Shown: one piece after another, positions 7,342-12,755 of the stretch
Layout: each line of letters starts with the position of its first letter
How positions within the stretch are numbered: position 1 is the stretch's first letter
Source of the DNA: CAZFPA01 sp964520975
GTDB lineage: Bacteria > Bacillota > Negativicutes > Selenomonadales > Selenomonadaceae
Length of the DNA: 18,994 nucleotides
Direction of reading: 5' to 3'
Assembly (NCBI GenBank): GCA_964520975.1
Contig: CAZFPA010000039.1
Location: 1 to 18,994, forward strand
Position numbers and translations under genes: made by a program
The notes under the pieces: model-generated
The model's input: the letters and a program-made list of their open reading frames with translations, nothing else
Databases searched by the model: none
What the model was told of the DNA's origin: nothing

Positions 7342-8370
7342 TTATTTTTTCCGGCCAAAGCCGAGATTTTTCCCTTTACCATCCAGCACCCCAATGGAAT
7401 CCAGTGCCTTGCCTGTTCCAAGAGCCACACACGAAAGCGGGTCCTCGGCGAGGCTTGTCGGAATCTGCGTCTCGCGGCGGATGAGCTCATCCAGCCCGTA
7501 GAGCATCGAGCCACCACCCGTCATGATGATGCCGCGATCCATGATATCCGCCGAAAGCTCCGGCGGGGTATCCTCCAGCACCCGTTTCACGCAGTCCACA
7601 ATGCGCGTGACCGGTGAATTGAGTGCCTCGCTGATCTGCTGCACCGATACATCAATGGTCTTCGGCAGACCCGACAACAGGTCGCGTCCGCGTACATCCA
7701 TATGACCCTGGCGGGCCTCCGGGAACGCGGCACCGATGTTGATCTTGATGTCCTCGGCCGTGCGCTCACCGATCATGAGATTGAACTCCCGCTTGATATA
7801 ATCGATGATCGACGAATCGAACTTATCGCCGGCAATGCGCAGGCTCGCACTCGTTACAATGCCGCCCAGGCTGATGACGGCAATGTCCGTCGTGCCGCCG
7901 CCGATATCGACAACCATGGAGCCGCACGGCTCGGAGATATCAAGCCCGGCCCCCAGCGCGGCTGCGAGCGGCTCCTCAATGAGCTGCGTGTGACGCGCAC
8001 CGGCCTGCTCCGCGGCCTCCTGTACGGCCCGCTGCTCAACCATCGTCACACCGGACGGAATGCAGATCATGATGCGCGGCCGGAATACGAAACTGCGGCC
8101 GACAACCTTTTCAATAAAATGGCGCAGCATGCTCTCCGTGATATCATAGTCCGCAATGACACCTTCACGCAGCGGACGGATTGCCACAATATTCCCCGGT
8201 GTACGGCCAATCATCTGGCGGGCTTCCTCGCCCACTGCCAGCACCTGGTTCGTATCCTTATCTACAGCAACGACGGATGGCTCACGCAGGACAATCCCCT
8301 TGCCCTTGATGTACACCAGTACATTCGCGGTCCCCAAATCTATTCCAATATCCATTGACATTCCAAACAT
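7342..8370 (-). CDS. mbl: Rod-shape-determining actin homologue Mbl/MreB
   Basis: 342 residues. The start ATG at 8370 gives MFGMSMDIGIDLGTANV, as in Mbl proteins; frame upstream of it is open but AT-rich and non-coding in character. Nucleotide-binding motifs are clear: DIGIDLGTANVLVY (phosphate 1), VVDIGGGTTDIAVISLGG (phosphate 2) and MTGGGSMLYGLDE (adenosine). Also present are AVGEEARQMIGRTPGNIVAIRP, IGERTAEDIKINIG and RGRDLLSGLPKTI, conserved in MreB/Mbl. It polymerises under the membrane and directs lateral wall synthesis. The gene order mbl-flgF-flgG repeats the Bacillus mbl-flhO-flhP order, favouring Mbl over the mreBCD copy; no mreC follows. Two promoter candidates lie upstream. Confidence 0.92.
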   Translation of the reverse strand: MFGMSMDIGIDLGTANVLVYIKGKGIVLREPSVVAVDKDTNQVLAVGEEARQMIGRTPGNIVAIRPLREGVIADYDITESMLRHFIEKVVGRSFVFRPRIMICIPSGVTMVEQRAVQEAAEQAGARHTQLIEEPLAAALGAGLDISEPCGSMVVDIGGGTTDIAVISLGGIVTSASLRIAGDKFDSSIIDYIKREFNLMIGERTAEDIKINIGAAFPEARQGHMDVRGRDLLSGLPKTIDVSVQQISEALNSPVTRIVDCVKRVLEDTPPELSADIMDRGIIMTGGGSMLYGLDELIRRETQIPTSLAEDPLSCVALGTGKALDSIGVLDGKGKNLGFGRKK

Positions 8371-8440
8371 AACAGCTAAATTCCCCTTCCAAAATTTATC
8401 CCCCGGCCGATTTTTACAGAAAATCCGCCTATACCATTCT

Positions 8441-8468
8441 ATTATACAGCTTTTTCTGCTATCGTGAA
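8441..8468 (-). promoter_or_regulatory. Candidate proximal promoter for the mbl-flagellar operon
   Basis: Minus strand: TTCACG (8463-8468), 16-bp spacer, perfect TATAAT (8441-8446). Predicted leader about 65 nt. Confidence 0.5.
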
Positions 8469-8508
8469 TGAAAAAAATCTGTTTCTCAAAGTTTTTTTCG
8501 TATCTATA

Positions 8509-8537
8509 AATATATAATACTTTCCCATGCTTGACAA
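8509..8537 (-). promoter_or_regulatory. Candidate distal promoter for the mbl-flagellar operon
   Basis: Minus strand: TTGTCA (8532-8537), 17-bp spacer, TATATT (8509-8514); each box matches 5 of 6. Predicted leader about 130 nt. No sigma-28-type flagellar promoter was recognised here, suggesting housekeeping transcription. Confidence 0.55.
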
Positions 8538-8642
8538 TAGCCCGAAGGACCGCTTCCACGCAATTTTTCTACCCGCAGCAAAAAAAATTTGAAAGCTTCT
8601 TTTTAATTTATTTAGTTTTACATCATTTAAGACAATTTTGTG

Positions 8643-8660
8643 AAAAATACTAAAAATACT
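8643..8660. repeat. Perfect tandem 9-bp repeat upstream of a promoter
   Basis: AAAAATACT occurs twice head to tail, ending 15 bp before the -35 box of the dehydrogenase promoter. Could be a regulator site or simply part of an AT-rich UP element. Confidence 0.6.
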
Positions 8661-8675
8661 TCTTTTTTCCGCCCG

Positions 8676-8704
8676 TTGACTTTTATAAATGGCAATGCTA
8701 CGAT
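8676..8704 (+). promoter_or_regulatory. Promoter of the 2-hydroxyacid dehydrogenase gene
   Basis: TTGACT (8676-8681), 17-bp spacer, TACGAT (8699-8704) preceded by TG at the extended -10 position (8696-8697). Expected start near 8711, giving a leader of about 130 nt. Confidence 0.7.
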
Positions 8705-8731
8705 TAAGGCAGCTTAAGGATAGTTTCGACC

Positions 8732-8761
8732 AAACCTATTGTGACTTCGTCTGATAGGTTT
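8732..8761 (+). promoter_or_regulatory. Leader hairpin in the dehydrogenase 5' UTR
   Basis: An 8-bp perfect stem (8732-8739 with 8754-8761) with a 14-nt loop that can itself form GAC-TTC-GTC. It begins about 20 nt into the predicted transcript and ends in four T, so it could act as an attenuator or an mRNA-protecting 5' stem. Confidence 0.5.
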
Positions 8762-8773
8762 TCATTTGAGGCG

Positions 8774-8789
8774 TACGATAAATATCGTA
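8774..8789. promoter_or_regulatory. Inverted repeat, possible operator or leader stem
   Basis: TACGATA and TATCGTA separated by AA, a perfect 7+7 inverted repeat 50 bp before the ATG. As DNA it looks like an operator; as RNA the 2-nt loop would force partial opening. Confidence 0.45.
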
Positions 8790-8839
8790 TCAATGTTCTT
8801 TAGTTTATCATCAATAAAATTTATGAGGGGGATTTTATT

Positions 8840-9793
8840 ATGTTCGTAAACAAAGGAAAAATCGTTATCATCGGCACCAGCAATGTGGGATCGGCTGTAC
8901 TCAACAAGATTGCTGACTTCCAGCTCGCATCCGAGATTGCGCTCATCGACCTGAACGAAGACAAGGCCATGGGTGAGGCACTCGATTCCAGCCATGCGAC
9001 ATCCTGCATCTACAGCACCAACATCGATGTACATCTTGGCACCTACGAGGACTGCAAGGATGCGGGCATCATCATCATCACCGCCGGCCCGAGCATCCGC
9101 CCGGGTGAGACGCCGGACCGCCTGCGTCTGGCCGGCACCAACGCGAAGATCATGCGCTCCGTCATGGGTGAGATCGTAAAATACACCAAAGACGCCATGA
9201 TCATCATGATCACGAACCCGCTGGATGTCGCTACCTACTGCGTATCCACGGAATTCGATTATCCGCGTGAGAAGATCCTCGGCACCGGCACACTGCTCGA
9301 GACCTTCCGCTTCCGCCGCATTCTCGCCAACAAGTACTGCGTAGATCCGAAGAACATCCACGGCTACGTACTGGGTGAGCACGGCAACTCCGCCTTCCCG
9401 GCCTGGAGCACCGTTGACATCGCCGGCCTCGGCCTCGACAACCTCGACGAATACTTCCATCATACCGAGAAGCTCAGCCGCAAGGCCGTCGAGGACGAAA
9501 TCGTCCAGGTCGCCTATGATGTCATCAACAAGAAGGGCTTCACCAACACCGGTATTGCCATGGCTGCCTGCCGCTTCGTAAAATCCGTTCTCTACGATGA
9601 GCACACGATTCTGCCGTGCTCGGCTGTACTGGAAGGCGAATACGGCATCCGCGACGTTGCCCTGAGCATCCCGCGCATGATCTGCGCTTCCGGTATCGTA
9701 CGGTCCTTCGAGATCTACCTCACCGACCACGAGCTCGATCAGCTCCAGGCTTCCGCCAAGAGCGTCCGCAGCGCATTGGACGGCTGCAAATAA
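8840..9793 (+). CDS. NAD-dependent L-2-hydroxyacid dehydrogenase, lactate/malate dehydrogenase family
   Basis: 317 residues, GAGGGGG 8 nt before the ATG. Family landmarks: a nucleotide loop GTSNVG (12-17) with Asp37 after the second strand, ITNPLDVATY (124-133), GTGTLLETFRFRR (148-160) with substrate-binding Arg157, and GEHGNS with the catalytic His181. Several positions are not those of ordinary lactate or malate dehydrogenase. The middle Gly of GxGxxG is Ser14. The specificity residue (Gln102 in LDH, Arg102 in MDH) aligns with Ile86 in AGPSIRPGET. Two extra residues precede the mobile-loop Arg94, and the catalytic Asp168 position is Glu154. GTGTLL and GEHGNSxFxAWSTV recall L-2-hydroxyisocaproate dehydrogenase. 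It is monocistronic with its own promoter and terminator. Oxidoreductase of 2-oxo/2-hydroxy acids is firm; the substrate is open. Confidence 0.85.
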   Translation: MFVNKGKIVIIGTSNVGSAVLNKIADFQLASEIALIDLNEDKAMGEALDSSHATSCIYSTNIDVHLGTYEDCKDAGIIIITAGPSIRPGETPDRLRLAGTNAKIMRSVMGEIVKYTKDAMIIMITNPLDVATYCVSTEFDYPREKILGTGTLLETFRFRRILANKYCVDPKNIHGYVLGEHGNSAFPAWSTVDIAGLGLDNLDEYFHHTEKLSRKAVEDEIVQVAYDVINKKGFTNTGIAMAACRFVKSVLYDEHTILPCSAVLEGEYGIRDVALSIPRMICASGIVRSFEIYLTDHELDQLQASAKSVRSALDGCK

Positions 9794-9835
9794 GAAAGTT
9801 TCTTCCATATATATCGGAACATCATTTTCCACGCA

Positions 9836-9872
9836 AAAAGCTGTGTATCTTTTAATAAGATGCACAGCTTTT
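9836..9872 (+). terminator. Rho-independent terminator of the dehydrogenase gene
   Basis: A 14-bp stem with one G-T pair (9836-9849 with 9859-9872), 9-nt loop, ending in TTTT followed by GTATT. It lies 42 bp after the stop. Confidence 0.88.
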
Positions 9873-9966
9873 GTATTGATGGGGATGATAGAGGGAAAAT
9901 TGTTGAATAAGTTATAGGAACCAGAAACCGAGACGGTGGCTCTTTCTTATAAAGCTGCGTCCCAAA

Positions 9967-10020
9967 GGCTCCCCTGCTTGGTGAGCAGCGAACCGCAGCT
10001 TTAGCTGCGTGTGAGTGGCT
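9967..10020. repeat. Palindromic repeat unit, diverged copy
   Basis: Starts GGCTCCCCTGCT, identical to the first 12 bases of the unit at 10051, and contains the hairpin CGCAGCTTTAGCTGCG (9994-10009). The rest has diverged from the second copy. Confidence 0.5.
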
Positions 10021-10040
10021 ATCCCCTGGGATGCTGGCAC

Positions 10041-10140
10041 GCAGAATTTTGGCTCCCCTGCTAGGGGAGCTGGCGCGCAGCGCCTGAGGGGTTGCTGCCC
10101 TTAGCTGAGCTTCTATCCTCATCAAAAAGCCAAAATTCGC
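10041..10140. repeat. Interspersed palindromic repeat element, possibly MITE-like
   Basis: Two adjacent hairpins, GCTCCCC-TGCTA-GGGGAGC (10052-10070) and GGCGC-GCA-GCGCC (10072-10084), followed by TGAGGGG (10085-10091), which can pair with the first arm instead. The unit is bracketed by an 11-bp perfect inverted repeat, GAATTTTGGCT (10044-10054) and AGCCAAAATTC (10128-10138). The CTCCCC...GAGGGG layout resembles repeats I recall from many Firmicute genomes; membership was not checked. Confidence 0.6.
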
Positions 10141-10233
10141 AGCACTGCATAGGCCGCTAACCTCTCTGTCCCCCATAACCCCCTCAACAAATCCCCATTC
10201 ACCAAACCACACAAAATAAACTGACGAAAAACA

Positions 10234-10278
10234 AAAGGCTGTGCATCAAATCCCTTGGAGAAATGATGCACAGCCTTT
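10234..10278 (-). terminator. Rho-independent terminator of sucD
   Basis: A perfect 15-bp stem (10234-10248 with 10264-10278) and 15-nt loop. On the minus strand the stem ends in TTT and runs into TGTTTTT. It lies 27 bp after the sucD stop. On the plus strand it is followed by ATTTTC, so it may also stop leftover dehydrogenase transcripts. Confidence 0.9.
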
Positions 10279-10305
10279 ATTTTCATGTATAGTCCCTGTT
10301 AAGCG

Positions 10306-11208
10306 TCAGCAGGTGTGGCATTCGTCGTAGATGCCGGCTTTTTTCAGTACCCGCACTACGGTCTCACCCATGTGGGCTACGGTATCAGCCACTTCGATGC
10401 CGGCAGCGTTCAGTGCCTTGATCTTGTCAGCAGCTGTTCCCTTGCCGCCGGAGATGATGGCACCGGCATGGCCCATGCGTTTGCCCGGAGGCGCCTGACG
10501 GCCGCTGATGAAGCCGATGACCGGTTTCTTCATGTTGGCTTTGATCCAGGCTGCGGCGTCTTCCTCAGCTGTACCGCCGATCTCACCGATCATCATAATA
10601 GCCTTCGTATCATCGTCCTCATTGAAGAGCTGCAGCGCATCGATGAAATCCGTGCCCTTGACCGGGTCCCCGCCGATGCCGATGGCTGTCGTCTGGCCGA
10701 TGCCCGCACTCGAGAGCTGGAACGTCGCCTCATAGGTCAGGGTTCCCGAACGGGAAATGACGCCGACATGGCCTTTCTTGTGGATATAGCCCGGAATCAG
10801 GCCAATCTTGCACTCATCCGTCGTCAGGATGCCCGGGCAGTTCGGTCCGATCAGACGCGTCTTCTTGCCCTGCATGTAACGGCGTACCCGTACCATATCG
10901 AGCACCGGAATGTGCTCCGTGATGCAGACAACGAGTTCCAGTCCGGCGTCTACGCCCTCAAGGATGGAATCCGCCGCGAAACGGGCCGGTACATAGATGA
11001 CCGATACCGTAGCGCCGGTAGCCTCAACAGCCTCTTCCAGCGTATTGAATACCGGAACGCCCTCGACAGTCTGTCCGCCCTTGCCCGGCGTTACACCGGC
11101 AACGATCTTCGTGCCGTATTCCAGCATCTGCTTGGTATGAAATGCAGCTGTCTTACCGGTGATGCCCTGTACGACAACCTTTGTATTTTTATCTACTAAA
11201 ATTCCCAT
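10306..11208 (-). CDS. sucD: Succinyl-CoA synthetase (ADP- or GDP-forming) alpha subunit
   Basis: 300 residues. With SucC it interconverts succinate, CoA and NTP with succinyl-CoA through a phosphohistidine. Motifs: VVQGITGKTAAFHTKQM and GVTPGKGG (CoA-binding Rossmann domain), LIGPNCPGIL and the switch region, GVISRSGTLTYEATFQLS, GIGGDPVKGTDFIDAL, and GHAGAIISGGKGTA with the phosphorylated His at about residue 247. Length is slightly above the usual 288-292 because of a C-terminal tail ending ECHTC. GGGAGG is 8 nt before ATG, and the gene starts 14 bp after sucC. In Selenomonas-like fermenters this enzyme serves the succinate-propionate route or a partial TCA cycle. Confidence 0.96.
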   Translation of the reverse strand: MGILVDKNTKVVVQGITGKTAAFHTKQMLEYGTKIVAGVTPGKGGQTVEGVPVFNTLEEAVEATGATVSVIYVPARFAADSILEGVDAGLELVVCITEHIPVLDMVRVRRYMQGKKTRLIGPNCPGILTTDECKIGLIPGYIHKKGHVGVISRSGTLTYEATFQLSSAGIGQTTAIGIGGDPVKGTDFIDALQLFNEDDDTKAIMMIGEIGGTAEEDAAAWIKANMKKPVIGFISGRQAPPGKRMGHAGAIISGGKGTAADKIKALNAAGIEVADTVAHMGETVVRVLKKAGIYDECHTC

Positions 11209-11222
11209 ATTTACGGCCTCCC

Positions 11223-12419
11223 TCAGGCATTCTTCTTAGATTTTTCAACGAGTTCAACGATCTGCTGGGCACCGCCCTCCATGGTCGGAGCCATGATGAC
11301 GTTCTTGATCGGCGTTTCCTTCAGAATCTGACGGCCGCGATCGACGTTCGTGCCTTCCAGACGTACAACGACCGGAACCGGCATGCCTTCGCCGCCCTTG
11401 GCTACGATGCCGGCCGCCTTTACGATACCTTCAGCGATTACATCGCACTTGTTGATGCCGCCAAAGATATTGACGAAAATGCCCTTGGACTGATTGCCGT
11501 CCAGCATGATCTCAAAAGCAGCTGCAATCTTCTCCGGCGTGGAATCGCCACCGACATCGAGGAAATTCGCCGGCTCGCCGCCATAGAACTTGATGATATC
11601 CACCGTCGCCATCGCAAGGCCCGCGCCATTGACCATGCAGGCCACGTCGCCACCGAGGTTGACGTAGTTCAGACCTTCCTTCGCCGCCGCGCGCTCCTTC
11701 GGGTCCTCCTCGGACTCATCACGCAGCGCCTCGATATCCGGATGACGGAAAAGACCGCTGTCATCGAAATTCAGCTTGGCATCCAGTGCGATGACATCGT
11801 CCTCTTTCGTTACTACCAGCGGATTGATCTCTGCGAGGGAACAATCCTTGCCGACGAAAGCGTTGTAGAGGCACTTCATGAGCTTCGTGGCCTTGCGTAC
11901 AGCCTCCGGCTTGAAATGCATCTTGTAGGCCATGCGGCTGGCCTGGAAATCAGCGAGTCCCAGTGCCGGGTCGATGTATTCCTTAATGATTTTATCCGGC
12001 ATTTCTGCCGCAACCTTCTCGATCTCCATACCGCCCTCTTCGGAACCCATCATGACAACCTGGGCCGTAGCACGGTCGATAACGAAGCTCAGATAGTATT
12101 CCTTCGCGATATTCGAGCCTTCCTCAATGAGCAGGCGATTGACCTTCTTGCCGTCCGGGCCCGTCTGGTGCGTGACCAGCACCTTGCCCAAAAGCTCTTT
12201 GGCATAGGCTTTGACTTCATCTATGGATTTGGCGAGCTTTACACCGCCGGCCTTGCCGCGGCCACCAGCATGGATCTGTGCCTTGACGACGCAGACCTTG
12301 GAGCCGAGCTCCTCTGCTGCCTTCACAGCCTCCTCCACGCTGAACGCCGGCTTGCCGTTCGGAACGTTGACGCCGTACGATTTCAGGACTTGCTTGCTCT
12401 GGTACTCATGAATATTCAT
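11223..12419 (-). CDS. sucC: Succinyl-CoA synthetase beta subunit (ATP-grasp)
   Basis: 398 residues, normal for SucC. The N-terminus MNIHEYQSKQVLKSYGVNVP is diagnostic. Nucleotide-binding ATP-grasp motifs follow: KAQIHAGGRGKAGGVKLAKS and later LAEINPLVV. Then come NLGGDVACMVNGAGLAMATVD, GEPANFLDVGGDSTPEKI and VNIFGGINKCDVIAEGIV of the C-terminal domain that meets the phosphohistidine loop of SucD. GGGAGG lies 7 nt before the ATG. First gene of a two-gene operon (sucC then sucD, 14-bp gap) with a good promoter 60 bp upstream and a terminator after sucD. ATP versus GTP preference cannot be read with confidence. Confidence 0.97.
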   Translation of the reverse strand: MNIHEYQSKQVLKSYGVNVPNGKPAFSVEEAVKAAEELGSKVCVVKAQIHAGGRGKAGGVKLAKSIDEVKAYAKELLGKVLVTHQTGPDGKKVNRLLIEEGSNIAKEYYLSFVIDRATAQVVMMGSEEGGMEIEKVAAEMPDKIIKEYIDPALGLADFQASRMAYKMHFKPEAVRKATKLMKCLYNAFVGKDCSLAEINPLVVTKEDDVIALDAKLNFDDSGLFRHPDIEALRDESEEDPKERAAAKEGLNYVNLGGDVACMVNGAGLAMATVDIIKFYGGEPANFLDVGGDSTPEKIAAAFEIMLDGNQSKGIFVNIFGGINKCDVIAEGIVKAAGIVAKGGEGMPVPVVVRLEGTNVDRGRQILKETPIKNVIMAPTMEGGAQQIVELVEKSKKNA

Positions 12420-12479
12420 ATCCTTGCCTCCCTGTTTGATTGGACCGATAAGGTTTATCAGTTTTTGGTAAACAATTTA

Positions 12480-12508
12480 ATTTTATACTTTTTCCGCTTT
12501 TATGTCTA
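12480..12508 (-). promoter_or_regulatory. Promoter of sucCD
   Basis: Minus strand: TAGACA (12503-12508), 17-bp spacer, TAAAAT (12480-12485); each box matches 5 of 6. Transcription would start near 12473, a leader of about 54 nt. Within the leader GATAA-GGT-TTATC (12448-12460) is a short inverted repeat. Confidence 0.65.
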
Positions 12509-12579
12509 CTCCATTATCTATAAAACAATAAATATTCTTAATTTTGCATCGAGAAAATACACCAAATCCATAGCTTCCA

Positions 12580-12658
12580 CTAATCGCCGAATAAATAAAG
12601 CAGCGGAAGCTGCGGCTCCGGACCTGGCGGCACCCGCACTCTGCGCGGCGGAGATTAG
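12580..12658. repeat. Nested inverted-repeat element, possible structured RNA
   Basis: Outer stem CTAATCGCCG (12580-12589) with CGGC+GATTAG (12646-12649, 12653-12658; 3-nt bulge). It encloses hairpins GCAGC-GGAA-GCTGC (12600-12613) and CGCA-CTC-TGCG (12635-12645). It stands out as GC-rich within AT-rich intergenic DNA. Strand and function unknown. Confidence 0.4.
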
Positions 12659-12695
12659 CGCATTTTATTCTTATATAGAAAAATAATATCCCCGC

Positions 12696-12727
12696 AAAAA
12701 AAGAACCGTCGAATGAATCGACGGCTC
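12696..12727 (-). terminator. Rho-independent terminator of the APC transporter gene
   Basis: A 10-bp stem with one G-T pair (12703-12712 with 12718-12727), 5-nt loop and seven T on the minus strand (12696-12702), 28 bp after the stop codon. Confidence 0.9.
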
Positions 12728-12755
12728 TCCGGATAGCTGACAGTATAGCAGCCCG

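Larger units (their letters stand above)
8371..8839. other. AT-rich divergent intergenic region between mbl and the dehydrogenase gene
   Basis: 469 bp without a gene. It holds two candidate promoters for mbl, one for the dehydrogenase, A/T tracts at 8580-8670 that may act as an UP element, a tandem 9-bp repeat (8643-8660), and a leader with two inverted repeats (8732-8761, 8774-8789). Confidence 0.7.
9873..10233. other. Gene-free stretch between convergent terminators
   Basis: About 360 bp between the dehydrogenase and sucD terminators. No supportable gene is seen; open frames here translate repeat sequence. It holds GC-rich palindromic repeat units at 9967-10020 and 10041-10140, described separately. 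Confidence 0.7.
12420..12695. other. Intergenic region between the transporter terminator and sucC
   Basis: Without a gene. Positions 12420-12560 are AT-rich and hold the sucCD promoter and leader. Positions 12580-12658 are a GC-rich block with nested inverted repeats (see findings). A short inverted repeat sits at 12448-12460. Confidence 0.65.

Noticed and set aside
8371..8559. Extended N-terminus for Mbl (63 extra residues)
   Set aside because: It would run through both promoter candidates and AT-rich non-coding sequence; family members start at the MFGMSMDIG position.
8636..8650. Possible Rex redox-regulator site (TTGTGAA) upstream of the dehydrogenase; a similar half also occurs near the APC promoter
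   Set aside because: Only half of the TTGTGAA-N4-TTCACAA palindrome is present at each place, so a Rex site cannot be supported.
8840..9793. Straightforward naming as malate dehydrogenase because sucCD is nearby
   Set aside because: The position that is Arg in malate dehydrogenases is Ile86, and the loop carries a two-residue insertion, so the substrate was left open.
8762..9865. Minus-strand open frame of 367 codons opposite the dehydrogenase
   Set aside because: It fully overlaps a well-supported gene, begins inside that gene's terminator, and has a biased Val/Gly/Glu/Ala composition typical of an antisense shadow.
9739..10212. Minus-strand frame of 157 codons across the gene-free region
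   Set aside because: Much of it is translated palindromic repeat and terminator sequence, and it overlaps the end of the dehydrogenase gene.
11181..12686. Plus-strand open frame of 501 codons opposite sucC
   Set aside because: Antisense to a textbook sucC and extending into the intergenic repeat block; no domain and no convincing ribosome site.
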